Assembly: GCA_965248255.1 (NCBI GenBank)
Contig: CBDFIW010000003.1
Location: 1,364,001 to 1,428,000, forward strand
Direction: 5' to 3'
Source of the DNA: JAKZVK01 sp965248255
GTDB taxonomy: Bacteria > Acidobacteriota > Terriglobia > Bryobacterales > UBA6623
Length of the DNA: 64,000 nt
Made by a program: the position numbers and the translations under genes. The notes under the pieces were generated by a model. That model was not told the DNA's origin. It ran no database searches and saw only the letters and a program-made list of their open reading frames with translations. How positions within the stretch are numbered: the stretch's first letter is position 1; each line of letters opens with the position of its first letter. This document shows, one piece after another, positions 1 through 10,030 of the stretch.

Positions 1-1
1 G

Positions 2-2698
2 AAAGAGGCGCTCAAGCCCTCCATCGACGCCATTCAGGAGTTCAAGGTCCTGGTAAACAACTACTCAGCCGAGTATGGCCGCACGGCGGGAGGGGTTGTG
101 AACCTGACGATCAAGTCCGGTAGCAACGAACTGCACGGCGCCGTGTATGAATTCTTACGCAACGAAACTGTTGATGCCAAGAACTTCTTCGACCCTGCCG
201 ATCAAGAAAAGCCGCCGTTCAAGCGCCACCAGTACGGGTTCGCTCTTGGGGGCCCCATCCGAAGAGACAAGGCCTTCCTATTTGGCGACGTGGAGTTCAC
301 CGACATTCGAGAGTCGGCGACCATCGTGAGCACCGTCCCGAATCTCGCTGAAAAGGCCGGCGATTTCAGTGCCGGCAGTCCGATCATCTATGACCCATTG
401 ACCTACGACTTGACAGCGAATGCTCGGCAGCCCTTTCCGAATAACCTCCTGCCGGAGAGCCGGACCGATGCAGTCTCGGCGCAGATCCGCGCATGGTGGC
501 CGGCCCCACGGAACAGTTCCACAACGAACAACTACGTCCATAACCCTCCAAGGGTTCAGGACCACCGTCGCTGGGATATCCGCTATGACCAGAATCTAAC
601 TCCGGGCGACAACTTCTATCTTCGATGGAGCTCCCAGCAGCAGACCCAGGTTGCCGTCCCGAACCTTCCAGACACCCCTCTCGGGTCGTTGTCCGGAGCG
701 CTTTCAAGGAACAACAGAAACAATGATGTCACCAGCAACAACGTGGCCTTGGTCTACAACCGCACCTGGCGACCAACCGTGACGACTTCCATCCGCGCGG
801 GCTGGAACCACATCGACACCGATGTGACCGCCCCGATTGACGAGGACGTGAACTCGACCATTGGACTGAGCGGTGTGGACCAAACCCTTCCCGGAGCCGC
901 TCTGATCGAGGTCTCGGGCTTCCGTAGCGTGGGGTCTCGCAATTTCAATCCGAACCTGATCCAGTCGCAAACCCGCCAGTTGTCGGTTGACACGACCTGG
1001 ACTCGCGGCCCTCACACCATGAAGTTCGGCGGCTCCGTCTACTGGCTCCAGAGCTTCATCACCAACCCGCAGCGAGCCAAAGGGTGGTTTCGCTTCGACG
1101 GCCGCTTCAGCGATAACCCGGCGTTCCGCGAAGATCGCTTGACCGATGCCGGAGGCTCGCCCTTGGCGGACTTTCTGCTAGGAGCGTCGTTCGACGCTTC
1201 AGGCTCGAACCTCGTCTACATGAACGTCCGCTCCCCTTTCGTTCATGGGTATTTTCAGGAAGACTGGCGGGTCACCAAACAGCTGACATTGAATCTTGGA
1301 GTCCGCTACGAAGTGAATCCGCCGTGGGTCGAAACGCGAGACTTGATCTCGAACTTCGACATCGATACGGACCCTGACAATCCTCGAATCGTGGTGGCGG
1401 GCGAAGAAGGTGCAGCCCGATTCGATCGCGCCCTTCAAACCACCGACCATACGAACCTCGCACCGCGACTCGGCTTCGCCTACCAGTTGCGGGCAAGCAC
1501 GGTTCTCCGCGGAGGCTACGGGATCTTCTACGCCAATGTGATGAACACCGGCGGCGGCGAGTTTCTGGAAACCAATCCCCCTTTTCACATCAAGGTAAAC
1601 CTCACCACAGACAGCATCAACCCCACCCTCGAGTTGGAGAACGGCTTGCCGGCGGGCGTCGTGAGCCCGCTGAACGCTTGCTGCTTGACGCTGTCCTCGT
1701 TTGAACGCCAGGTGCAGTGGCCCCTCGCCCAGCATTGGAATCTGAATGTTCAGCGGGAGCTAGCGGGCAACATTCTGTGGGAAGCCGGCTACTTCGGGAG
1801 CAAGGGCAATCACCTTATTCGCCGGTACAATGGCAACTTTGCGCGTCCGGGCCCAGGGGGTATCGACTCGCGGCGCCGCTATCAGGCGGTGCGGTACCCG
1901 GGAACGGATCTCACGGTGGGGCCGTTGAGCTCCCTGTTCCGTTTTCAGTATGACGGCAACATGATTTATCACGGACTGCAGACGAAGATCGAGAAACGAT
2001 ACGTGACCGGATTGACCTTTATTGGTTCCTACACGTGGTCGAAAACCATCACGGATGTCGGCGGCGAGTGCGGTTCGAGCCGCTGCAACGCCATCGGGGA
2101 GACATGGCTGGTTCAGGATGCGTTGAATTTCAAGCCGGAGCGATCTCTCGCCAGCCACCACCTCACGCACCGGTTGGTGTTCAGCGGCATTTACGACTTG
2201 CCCCTCGGGCGGGGTCACAGAGCGGGAGCCCAAGGGAGCAGCAACCTGAACGCACTCCTTGGAGGCTGGACCGTCGGAGGCATCGCCACTCTGCTTTCCG
2301 GATCACCCATGAACTTGAGGGTCCAGGGAAACCCCTCGAACACCGGGGATGCCGACCGCCCCGATGTCGTCGGCGAATGGAAGCTCCCTCGCCGCCGGCG
2401 CACCCTGGATCAGTGGTTCAACACGGATGCCTTCGTCAGGAATCCGCAGTTTCAGTTTGGCAACGCCGGCCGCAACGTCCTGATCGGACCCGGTGTCGTC
2501 AAGTTCGACCTCACGGCGCACAAAACATTCCCCATCAATGAACGCTTGCATGCCGAGCTTCGGTTTGAGGCTTTCAATGCCTTCAACACACCGATCTTCG
2601 ACGGACCCAACACACAATTGGGCAATCGTAACTCTGGGGTGATCTCGAACGTCGCCACACCGAGGAACTGGCAGCTGGGTCTCAAGCTCCTGTTTTAG
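2..2698 (+). CDS. TonB-dependent receptor, Oar-like (5' truncated)
   Basis: Outer-membrane beta-barrel receptor of the large Oar/CarboxypepD_reg-like class that is expanded in Acidobacteriota. The reading frame is open to the window edge, so the signal peptide, the carboxypeptidase-like domain and most of the plug lie upstream. The visible part starts in the plug with the family motif SAEYGRTAGG followed by SGSNELHG, and continues through about 860 residues of aromatic-rich barrel strands. The protein ends in LGLKLLF, and a terminal Phe is the usual BAM recognition signal. The substrate cannot be deduced; relatives are thought to import oligosaccharides or peptides. A Ser/Thr kinase gene follows after about 150 bp on the same strand. 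Confidence 0.9.
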   Translation, partial: KEALKPSIDAIQEFKVLVNNYSAEYGRTAGGVVNLTIKSGSNELHGAVYEFLRNETVDAKNFFDPADQEKPPFKRHQYGFALGGPIRRDKAFLFGDVEFTDIRESATIVSTVPNLAEKAGDFSAGSPIIYDPLTYDLTANARQPFPNNLLPESRTDAVSAQIRAWWPAPRNSSTTNNYVHNPPRVQDHRRWDIRYDQNLTPGDNFYLRWSSQQQTQVAVPNLPDTPLGSLSGALSRNNRNNDVTSNNVALVYNRTWRPTVTTSIRAGWNHIDTDVTAPIDEDVNSTIGLSGVDQTLPGAALIEVSGFRSVGSRNFNPNLIQSQTRQLSVDTTWTRGPHTMKFGGSVYWLQSFITNPQRAKGWFRFDGRFSDNPAFREDRLTDAGGSPLADFLLGASFDASGSNLVYMNVRSPFVHGYFQEDWRVTKQLTLNLGVRYEVNPPWVETRDLISNFDIDTDPDNPRIVVAGEEGAARFDRALQTTDHTNLAPRLGFAYQLRASTVLRGGYGIFYANVMNTGGGEFLETNPPFHIKVNLTTDSINPTLELENGLPAGVVSPLNACCLTLSSFERQVQWPLAQHWNLNVQRELAGNILWEAGYFGSKGNHLIRRYNGNFARPGPGGIDSRRRYQAVRYPGTDLTVGPLSSLFRFQYDGNMIYHGLQTKIEKRYVTGLTFIGSYTWSKTITDVGGECGSSRCNAIGETWLVQDALNFKPERSLASHHLTHRLVFSGIYDLPLGRGHRAGAQGSSNLNALLGGWTVGGIATLLSGSPMNLRVQGNPSNTGDADRPDVVGEWKLPRRRRTLDQWFNTDAFVRNPQFQFGNAGRNVLIGPGVVKFDLTAHKTFPINERLHAELRFEAFNAFNTPIFDGPNTQLGNRNSGVISNVATPRNWQLGLKLLF

Positions 2699-2851
2699 TG
2701 TAGGGCGCCAGGGCCGGCTCCCCCATCCTTGATCCGAAGAACGGGTTTCCTCTATGCTTAGTGGGCCTCGTGACATCCAACCGGCCGTGTCGGGAAAGTG
2801 AGCAGAACCGGTGCCGGCCTTGCCTGAAAGTGACCGCCGCGTAGAACCGCG

Positions 2852-5577
2852 ATGATCGGCCAGACCATCTCGCACTACCGCATCACCGAAAAACTCGGTG
2901 AAGGCGGGATGGGTGTTGTCTATCGAGCGCAAGATGTGAAGCTTGACCGCACCGTCGCCCTCAAGTTTCTTTCGCGCCAAGCCCTGGGTGATGAGGAGGA
3001 GAAAGCCCAGTTTTTGCGAGAGGCGCAAGCCCTTGCCGCGCTGAACCACCCGAACATTTGCATGGTCCACGAAATCGATGAGGTCGGCGGCCAAACCTTC
3101 CTCGTGATGGCCTACATCGAAGGTGAGAATCTCAGCAAACGAATTGGGGCCGGACCCTTGAAGCTGGAAGAGGCCTTGGACATCGCGGCTCAGGTTGCAC
3201 GGGGGTTGGCCGCGGCGCATGAGAAGGGGGTCGTCAACCGTGACGTCAAGAGTTCCAATATCATGGTGCCGGCAGGGCGCGCGGGAGATGAGATCCAGGT
3301 CAAGATTCTCGATTTCGGCTTGGCGCAATTGGCGGGGCGATCCAAGATTTCCAAGGCCGGTGCGACTCTGGGCACTGCGGTCTACATGTCACCGGAGCAA
3401 ACGAGCGGTGAGGAGGTGGACCAGCGTGCGGACGTCTGGGCGCTGGGCGTTGTGCTCTACGAAATGGTCACCGGGCAGTTGCCTTTTAAGGGACATTACG
3501 AGCAGGCGTTGATGTACTCAATCTTGAACGAGGAGCCGGAGCCCATAACGGCATTGCGAACCGGAGTGCCTATGGAGTTGGAGAGGGTCGTAAACAAGGC
3601 TCTCTCGAAGCGTCCCGATGAGCGCTATCAGTACGCCAATGAGATGTTGGCGGACCTGCGCGCGCTGCGTCGAAAGCTCGACCTCGAGAAATCAGCGATT
3701 ACCCGAACTCAAATTTCAGGCATCCAGTCGGCGGTCGAGGGGCAATGTTCGCTTCCCCGGTTGCAGGACTCGATCGGCAAGCTTGAGCGCCGGCGACGTC
3801 TACTGCAAATCGGACTGGTGGTTCTGTCGGTCCTCTTGGTGGCGGCTACCGTTGTTATCGTGTGGCAGCTGAGAAGTTTTCCGGTGTCGGATCAACCGGC
3901 CCGGGCGACGAGGTTCGCCTTCACTCCGGGGAACAATGTAAGGCACGCCGTCGTCTCACCCAACGGCCGACATATCGCCTACGTTGCAGGGCAGGGTCAC
4001 GAAAAGCTGTGGATTCAAGACCTCGATCGCGAGGAACCTCGCGAAATGGAGGGCACGGAAGGCGCTCGGGGTCCGTTCTGGTCGCCCGACAGCACCTCCG
4101 TTGGCTTCGTCAGCGGTATCGAGCTGAAGAGGGTCTCGCTGCCTGACTCTACTCCGATCAGCCTCTGCCGCATGCGCGGCGCTCCCGCCAACTTTTCCGC
4201 CACCTGGAGCCCGGATGGCAGTTCCATCGTGTGGTCAGGACGGTTCAGTCCGGGCGGGCCGCCGCGATTATACGAGGTGTCCGCCCAGGGAGGCCGCCCG
4301 GAACTCTTGATCGAGCCGGAGGAAGCGGAAAAGGACAAAATCTTCGTCAGCCCTCACTTCTTGCCGCTCGAAGCCGGGAGCCGCAAGCTTCTGTTCTCTA
4401 TCGGGCAGCAAACAGCCACCCAGGTGGTGGTACAGGACCTCGAGACGGGTCAGCGAGACGAACTGGTCAGCGGGGCCTATGCCGTGTATTCCCCCTCTGG
4501 ACATGTTCTCTATCAGCCCCGCCTGAGCGACTCCAGTGTCCTATGGGCCCTGCCTTTCTCCGTGGAAAAACGAAAGCCGACCGGCAAAGCCTTCGCGATT
4601 GCGCAAAACGCTTCCCTGCCTGGCGTTTCCCAGGACGGCACGCTGGTCTATCTGGACAGCGTGGGGCGAATGCAACAGCAACTCGTTTGGAGAAGCCGCA
4701 ATGGCGAGGAGATGGGCAAGATTGGCCAGCCGCAGCAGAACATTCTGTACGCCTCTCTATCCCCCGGCGGCCGCTTCGTGGCGACCCGAGGCTGGGAGAG
4801 CGATACCCCGGAATCGGATGTCTGGCTGCACGATGTCGCTCAACCCATCAAGACGCGCTTGACTTTCGCCCCGGCCCACGACACCCGGCCCCTCTGGTCG
4901 CCCACCGGAGACGAGGTCGCCTTCGCTTCCAGGCGCCGGGGGAACTACGACATCTTCGTCAAGCGCGCGGATGGCAGCGGTGAGTCGAAAGCGCTGGTGG
5001 CCACACCGTTATACGAGTCACCCGAGGACTGGTCTCCGAATGGGAAACACCTGGTCTATCGAGTCGACAGTCCGGAAGCGGGTGGCGGCCTCTGGTATCT
5101 GAAGCGCGGAGAGGGTAGCGACGGCTTTGAAGCCGTTCCATACTTGCAGACTCGTTTCCAGGAAGGGCAGGCGAAGTTTTCGCCGGACGGCCGATTTATC
5201 GCCTACTGTTCGGATGAGTCGGGGGAGTATGAGGTCTATGTCCGGACTTTCCGGACGGCGGCGGCAAACAGAAGGTCTCACGCAACGGGGGGACTCAACC
5301 CCGCTGGAGCCGGGATCGTAGGGAGCTGTTTTATGTCGAGGGTGACACCCTCGTAGCCGTTTCGGTGACTCTGGCGCCGACGTTCGCCGCGAAGTCAGTG
5401 ACGAGACTCTTTCGCAGTCTGAGTCTGGTGGGTGGTTCGACCTCCAATTACGATGTTTCGGCTGACGGGACGCAGTTTGTCCTGGCCGAGCCGGTCGGAG
5501 GGACCCGTGCTCCCGCTATCCGGGTTGTCCAGAATTGGTTCGCGGAGTTTTGGGACGGGCCAGGGTCAGTTCGGTGA
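2852..5577 (+). CDS. Ser/Thr protein kinase with C-terminal WD40-like propeller, frameshifted near 5248
   Basis: PknB-type kinase (residues about 1-280) with glycine loop GEGGMGVVY, the VALKF lysine, DFG and an MSPEQ activation segment. A basic stretch and one membrane helix follow (about 309-343), then PD40/TolB-like repeats. The frame beginning at ATG 2852 stops at 5356, but the propeller clearly continues one frame back up to a stop at 5577 (GGTQPRWSRD, then FYVEGDTLVAVS). A single missing base in the TTT run at 5248-5250 accounts for this. The catalytic-loop HRD is NRD (Asn129, Asp131), a one-base change from His. The catalytic Asp is kept, so activity is plausible. The architecture is common in Acidobacteriota; its targets are unknown. 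Confidence 0.85.
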
Positions 5578-5715
5578 GGACGGATCGCACGGATGCTGCA
5601 GGACGTGCTGGCAGTAGCAGATGGTACCGACATGCATTCATCCTTTCGCGAACCTCCTCCCTCGTCTGCTCAAGGGCGAGGCTTGGCGGGTCTGTGCCTT
5701 GACTCCACCCGTGGC

Positions 5716-7581
5716 TTAGACGAGACGTCCCGCCAGCACCTCGGCCACGTCTACGACTTCGACGTCGTCTCGGCCGGCGTGCTGCGCCGCGTCGTTGAGC
5801 ATGATGGGACAGTAGGGACACGCCACCGCCACCTTCGAGACACCGGTGGCGACCGCCTGCTCAAAGCGCTTGTGATTCACCCGGCCGCCGGGCGCCTCGG
5901 CCGTGTCGTCGGCAATGAATAGTTGCGCTCCCCCCGCGCCACAACAAAAGGTGCGCTCACGATTCCGCGCCATCTCAACGACGTCCGCCCCACAGGCTTC
6001 CAGGATCTGTCGCGGCTGCCGGGTCACGCCGCGGCCGCGCGCCAGATAGCAGGGGTCATGGAACGTGAGCTTCTCGTCCAGCGGCTGCAGCGATAGAGCC
6101 GGCAGCAGTTGCTCGAGCAGTTCCGTGTGGTGAGCGACCTCCACTCCCAGCTCCCGGTAGGAAGCGATCTGCCGATAGTCCACATCGAGCATGCGCGTGC
6201 AATGCGGACAGCAGCTCATCAGCTTGCTGACCTTCCTCTCGCGAAACGATTCCGTCAACTGTTTCGACAGCTCAAGGTAGAGGTATTCGTTGCCGGCCCG
6301 CCGCGCCGGCTCGCCGCAACAGGTCTCCCCCGCTAAGACACCCCAACTCACGCCCGCCGCATCGAGCACTTTCTTCATCGCGCGTGCCACGTCTTGACCG
6401 TGTGGGTCGTACGCATTCCCGCATCCGAGCCAAAACAGCCACTCCTGGGAGCCGTCGAAGATGGGAAAGTTTTCAGATTCGACGAACTTGCGGCGCGTCT
6501 CCTGCGGTACGCCCCAGGGGTTGTGCGGCACCCGTTCCATTGTGGTGAAAAGTTGCGCCAGCTTGGCCGAGTGCGTGCGGCCCTCGCTGACCAGGCCGCG
6601 CCGCATGTCGAGGATCTTCGCCCCGACGTGCTCAATCCCCACCGGACAGGCTTGCTCGCAAGCGCCACACGAAAGACACTGGAACAAGTCCGTCTCGCTG
6701 ACCCATGCCTCGCCCTGCTCGACTTCGGTCGCCGTGCCGGCTGGGGTCTCAGCGCCGGCCAGCAAGCCGCGATGTGTTTGCAGAATGACTTCCTTCGGAT
6801 CCAACGTCAGGCCCGTCAGGTTTGCCGGACAGACGTCGGTGCAACGCCCGCACTCAACGCAGGCGTTGATGTCGAGGATGTCTTTCGCTGAGAGGTCCCC
6901 GAACTTGAGCATGCCGAAGTCGTCATCATCGTCCCGCAGCGCCCGCATCCCGCTGGTGGTCTCCGACCGGAAGAAGACGGCTAGCGGGCCGAGCAAAAGG
7001 TGCAGGTGTTTGGAGTTCGGGATGAGAACCAGCAACCCAAGCAGCGAAAGGGTGTGCAGCCACCAATTGATCTTCCAGGCGACCGTCGCCACGGGGAGAG
7101 TCCGCCAGCCCAGTAGATAGGTCACCATCAGCAGAACGATCAATGCAGCTACCAGCGCTGACGATGCCGAGGGCTTCCCCAAAACCTGAGGGCGTATCAC
7201 AAACCGGCGAACGCTGAGCCCCACGATGCCGGCCAGCACCGCCGCAGCCCATGCGGCGGCAAACCCTCCGTACCACGATGTGTCGGCACGCGCGAGGTCA
7301 AGGCCGTAGAACCCGACAGCCAGGTGCTCCAAGCTCACCAACGCGAAGGCGAAGAATCCCCACATCACAAGAGCGTGAAGCAGTCCCGTGGCCGGGCGTT
7401 CCGCCAAGACGCGCGTTTGGAGCATCACTTCCGAGAAGGTCCGCCAAAGCCGCCACAGGATACGGTCGCGAGGCAGTGGCGTTCGCGCCGCGGCCATAGG
7501 CCGCAGCCGCCGGAGTACAACCTGAGTGAAGTAGCCGATGCTCAGCAAGAGCAGGGTGAGAAGTACAATGCGCTCGAGCAT
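5716..7581 (-). CDS. Membrane Fe-S oxidoreductase with CCG domains (ETF:menaquinone oxidoreductase type)
   Basis: About 621 residues. The N-terminal part has several membrane helices of NarI/cytochrome-b type. Next come two 4Fe-4S motifs (CVECGRCTDVCP and CLSCGACEQACP) and two CCG (DUF224) domains carrying CCGE, CCPHC, CCGAGG and CPYC. This is the architecture of the EMO class, which passes electrons from ETF to menaquinone. The start ATG at 7581 opens directly into the first helix, and the longer upstream reading looks non-coding. etfB and etfA lie upstream on the same strand, which supports the assignment, although a five-gene cassette now lies between them. It may also be annotated as a heterodisulfide-reductase-like protein. 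Confidence 0.85.
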   Translation of the reverse strand: MLERIVLLTLLLLSIGYFTQVVLRRLRPMAAARTPLPRDRILWRLWRTFSEVMLQTRVLAERPATGLLHALVMWGFFAFALVSLEHLAVGFYGLDLARADTSWYGGFAAAWAAAVLAGIVGLSVRRFVIRPQVLGKPSASSALVAALIVLLMVTYLLGWRTLPVATVAWKINWWLHTLSLLGLLVLIPNSKHLHLLLGPLAVFFRSETTSGMRALRDDDDDFGMLKFGDLSAKDILDINACVECGRCTDVCPANLTGLTLDPKEVILQTHRGLLAGAETPAGTATEVEQGEAWVSETDLFQCLSCGACEQACPVGIEHVGAKILDMRRGLVSEGRTHSAKLAQLFTTMERVPHNPWGVPQETRRKFVESENFPIFDGSQEWLFWLGCGNAYDPHGQDVARAMKKVLDAAGVSWGVLAGETCCGEPARRAGNEYLYLELSKQLTESFRERKVSKLMSCCPHCTRMLDVDYRQIASYRELGVEVAHHTELLEQLLPALSLQPLDEKLTFHDPCYLARGRGVTRQPRQILEACGADVVEMARNRERTFCCGAGGAQLFIADDTAEAPGGRVNHKRFEQAVATGVSKVAVACPYCPIMLNDAAQHAGRDDVEVVDVAEVLAGRLV

Positions 7582-7732
7582 GCGGCTGGGGTGGGGAAGC
7601 TCTAGCGCGATGATACCCAACCTCGCCGAGCAGCGCCCCGGGAGTGATGTAGCAGGCCGAGGCCGGCCGGAGTTGCCGCATGTCCGAGAAAGAAGACCCC
7701 GTCGGGCATCGAAGGGGCAAGTCAGGCCGTCT

Positions 7733-8470
7733 CTAGATGCTCCAAGACGCCCACATGTCCTCCCACGTCGGATCCGTTCCCTCGTGCTCTTGTCCCCATC
7801 GGTTGAAGACGCCGACGCGAGGCATCCCGGTCGTGTTGATTGATGCATTGTGGTACAGCAGGCCGTGCCATAGGCACACCGTTCCCGGGCCGCCAACGAA
7901 CTCCCAAGGCTCCTTTGTCATCCGTTGGCCCAGCGCTTCCCGCACGTGGTCCATCCCACCATCCACGTCGCCGTAGAAATGCGCGGGATGCTGCCGAAAG
8001 TAGTCGAAGACCGTCCTGTGGCTTTCCGGCCAGAAGATCGTTCCACCCCCGCGCGCCGGGACCTCGTACAAGTACATCGTGAGTCCGAGAGCGAGACGCC
8101 AACCCGAGCTCCTCGGCGAGAGATCAATGTGTCCCCGCTCGGGCATCTTCCAGCTGGCCGTAGGCCTTGGCCAAGTCACGATCAGCTGATCGTAGCCATT
8201 GCCCACGAACGCCTCGCCCAGCTGACGTGAGAGCTCGACGATCTTCTTGTGTGACGACGGGGCCGACTCTTCGGGCGAGAACTGAAAGCTCTCGACAGAC
8301 TTCGACCTCGCCGTGCCCTCCCACTCAGCCGGCCTCCTCGGGTCAACGCCGAAGTGCTCCGCTACCTGGCGGCGCCACGGGTGAATCGACCTGGAATCCA
8401 GGAATCCCTCCAGGACGAGGAAGCCGTTCGCCTTAAACGAAGTGATTTCGTGTCGATCCAGCAGACTCAT
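7733..8470 (-). CDS. PhyH-family Fe(II)/2-oxoglutarate dioxygenase
   Basis: 245-residue protein of the phytanoyl-CoA dioxygenase superfamily. The iron ligands are visible as HID (His114, Asp116) and a distal His near 207 (LLYHNAS), followed by Arg near 218 that should bind 2-oxoglutarate. These enzymes hydroxylate or desaturate small molecules, lipids or peptides; the substrate here is unknown. It is the last gene of a compact minus-strand cassette and starts 25 bp after the kinase-like gene. Its position behind a 60-aa peptide gene makes peptide hydroxylation a reasonable hypothesis, but that is inference only. Confidence 0.82.
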   Translation of the reverse strand: MSLLDRHEITSFKANGFLVLEGFLDSRSIHPWRRQVAEHFGVDPRRPAEWEGTARSKSVESFQFSPEESAPSSHKKIVELSRQLGEAFVGNGYDQLIVTWPRPTASWKMPERGHIDLSPRSSGWRLALGLTMYLYEVPARGGGTIFWPESHRTVFDYFRQHPAHFYGDVDGGMDHVREALGQRMTKEPWEFVGGPGTVCLWHGLLYHNASINTTGMPRVGVFNRWGQEHEGTDPTWEDMWASWSI

Positions 8471-8495
8471 CGAGCGGCGATCCTACTCATCCCGA

Positions 8496-9137
8496 TCAAC
8501 CCGCTCCGCCGTCTGCCGCACACATGGAGCAGATCTCCTGATAGGCCCTCGATCCCGCGAAATCGGAAAACGTTTCCAGCAGGCACGGCATCAAACTCGA
8601 GTCAAGCCCTCCCAGGAAGTGTCGAATACTCAGAAACTCCTGGAACAAACCCCCTTCAGACCGGGCTCTCGCCCACTTGAAATCGAACGCCACCAGATAG
8701 TCGCCTCGGAAGCCCAGATTCCGCGTATCGCCATTTCCTTTGAACAGCCCGTAGCGGCGGAATTCATGGTAGAGCTCGACCATTTGATCCACGAGAGAGT
8801 CCGGCAGGGATCCATTCCGGTGCGAGAGTAGATACAGATCGGGACCGACGTACTCCTGAACAATGTACCGCTCGCTGCGCGAGTAGGAGTGTAGCGCTGA
8901 GACCCGCTCGCTTCTCGACAGGTGCTCCAGCCATTTGAGCTCATTCTCGAACAGGGATGCCTGCGTCGTCGCCCCATAGAAGGGTCTCGCACCACATACG
9001 GTCGTGCCGTCGGGATCGAACTGCCGTTTAACGAGGCCTCTCTGGAGGTCCAGCCAGACGGTGACCGTACTGCCGACGGTAGTCGCCCCGGGCTCGAGGA
9101 CCTCGCCCAGTGGATGGCGGTAGAGCTGCCAGGTCAC
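8496..9137 (-). CDS. Small protein with a kinase-like fold signature, function unknown
   Basis: 213 residues, not confidently placed in a family. The motif order suggests a reduced protein/lipopolysaccharide-kinase fold: a Lys in LVKRQF near residue 37, an ELKWLEHL helix, a hinge-like QEYVGPDL, then a catalytic-loop-like GNGDTRNLG and a metal-loop-like VAFDFKW. The canonical HxD is degenerate. The start codon overlaps the stop of the upstream gene (ATGA at 9134-9137), so the two are translationally coupled. The cassette context suggests it acts with the dioxygenase and the helical proteins, perhaps as a phosphotransferase or a binding scaffold. Confidence 0.6.
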   Translation of the reverse strand: MTWQLYRHPLGEVLEPGATTVGSTVTVWLDLQRGLVKRQFDPDGTTVCGARPFYGATTQASLFENELKWLEHLSRSERVSALHSYSRSERYIVQEYVGPDLYLLSHRNGSLPDSLVDQMVELYHEFRRYGLFKGNGDTRNLGFRGDYLVAFDFKWARARSEGGLFQEFLSIRHFLGGLDSSLMPCLLETFSDFAGSRAYQEICSMCAADGGAG

Positions 9138-10030
9138 GCGACCACCGTAAGGGCCCGGTGGGTGTACTTGCCGAGATCACGAAGCACCCGATAGCCGGGA
9201 AGGTCCAGTTCTGCCAGAGCCCAAAGAAACTCGAGAGACAGTTCCAGCTTGGCATCGAGGACGACCTCCGGGGAGTCGGAGCCGAACACTGCCTGGCTGC
9301 CGGCGTCGACGAAGCCGAAGCTCCCCTCGGGAGTCTGGTTCGTCAGGAGGAAATGCCGTGCCATGTTCAACGCCATGCTTTCGCGGTCCTCGGATAGGTG
9401 TGCCAACATCCTCAACAGCCGCATGCAAAGGTCGAATCTCCTGCGGCGAATAAAGTGGAGACACGCCGCCTCGAGCACATCCAAGAATCCCTCCTCCACC
9501 GAAAGCGGGAACACTCCTAAGCAGGTCCGCAGCTCGTAGGCATCGACCGATTCCGTCACTAGCGCTCGGTCGCCCAGCAGGAGGGCGTACGAATCGGGTG
9601 CGAAGTCTGGGCTACCCTCGGCCAACGGGGGAAGATGGCCGAGGCGAGCCAGAAGGAACCAGGGTGGACGAAACGACGGGCTCAGATTCTCCGGGCCGAC
9701 GTCGCTCAGTGCCGAGGCCGTTGCGGCGGCAAGCCGCGAGAAGCCGGCGGCCTGTGGAAGCTCTAGGTTCGTGCTGCCGAGGTTCGCCATGAGAGCCAAC
9801 AGCGTCTTGCCCGCTTCCTCCGGATCGTTGACCCGTCCCAGGAACTTGCTTGCCAGGCGGCCAGCCAGTGGAGTCAGCTCCGGGTTCAGGTCGCGGCAGA
9901 TCGCGCTCAAGATGGCCGCCCACAGGCAACCCTGCGCTGAAACCAGCCTTCCCACAAGCCGCTCCAGCCACCCCAGGCAATTGGCCGCCGCCTCGGCGTT
10001 GTCATACTCGGACACGCACACGCCCTTCAT
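9134..10030 (-). CDS. Helical protein of the DUF6895-like type, function unknown
   Basis: 298 residues, almost entirely predicted helix and rich in Leu and Ala. No catalytic motif is recognised. Its N-terminus (NCLGWLERLVGRL) resembles that of the next upstream gene product (SLSWLVTNLRFF), so the two are probably paralogous or act together. The resemblance to DUF6895 is from memory of the family's opening helix and is only moderately secure. The gene overlaps the upstream gene by ATGA at 10027-10030 and the downstream one by ATGA at 9134-9137, which indicates one tightly coupled transcript. Confidence 0.65.
   Translation of the reverse strand: MKGVCVSEYDNAEAAANCLGWLERLVGRLVSAQGCLWAAILSAICRDLNPELTPLAGRLASKFLGRVNDPEEAGKTLLALMANLGSTNLELPQAAGFSRLAAATASALSDVGPENLSPSFRPPWFLLARLGHLPPLAEGSPDFAPDSYALLLGDRALVTESVDAYELRTCLGVFPLSVEEGFLDVLEAACLHFIRRRRFDLCMRLLRMLAHLSEDRESMALNMARHFLLTNQTPEGSFGFVDAGSQAVFGSDSPEVVLDAKLELSLEFLWALAELDLPGYRVLRDLGKYTHRALTVVA

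Noticed and set aside
2303..3328. 341-residue minus-strand frame
   Set aside because: It covers the TonB receptor end and the kinase start, both strongly supported on the other strand.
7582..7896. N-terminal extension of the Fe-S oxidoreductase
   Set aside because: The 105 extra residues are rich in Arg, Cys and Gly, overlap the end of the dioxygenase gene, and precede a normal membrane-helix start at 7581.
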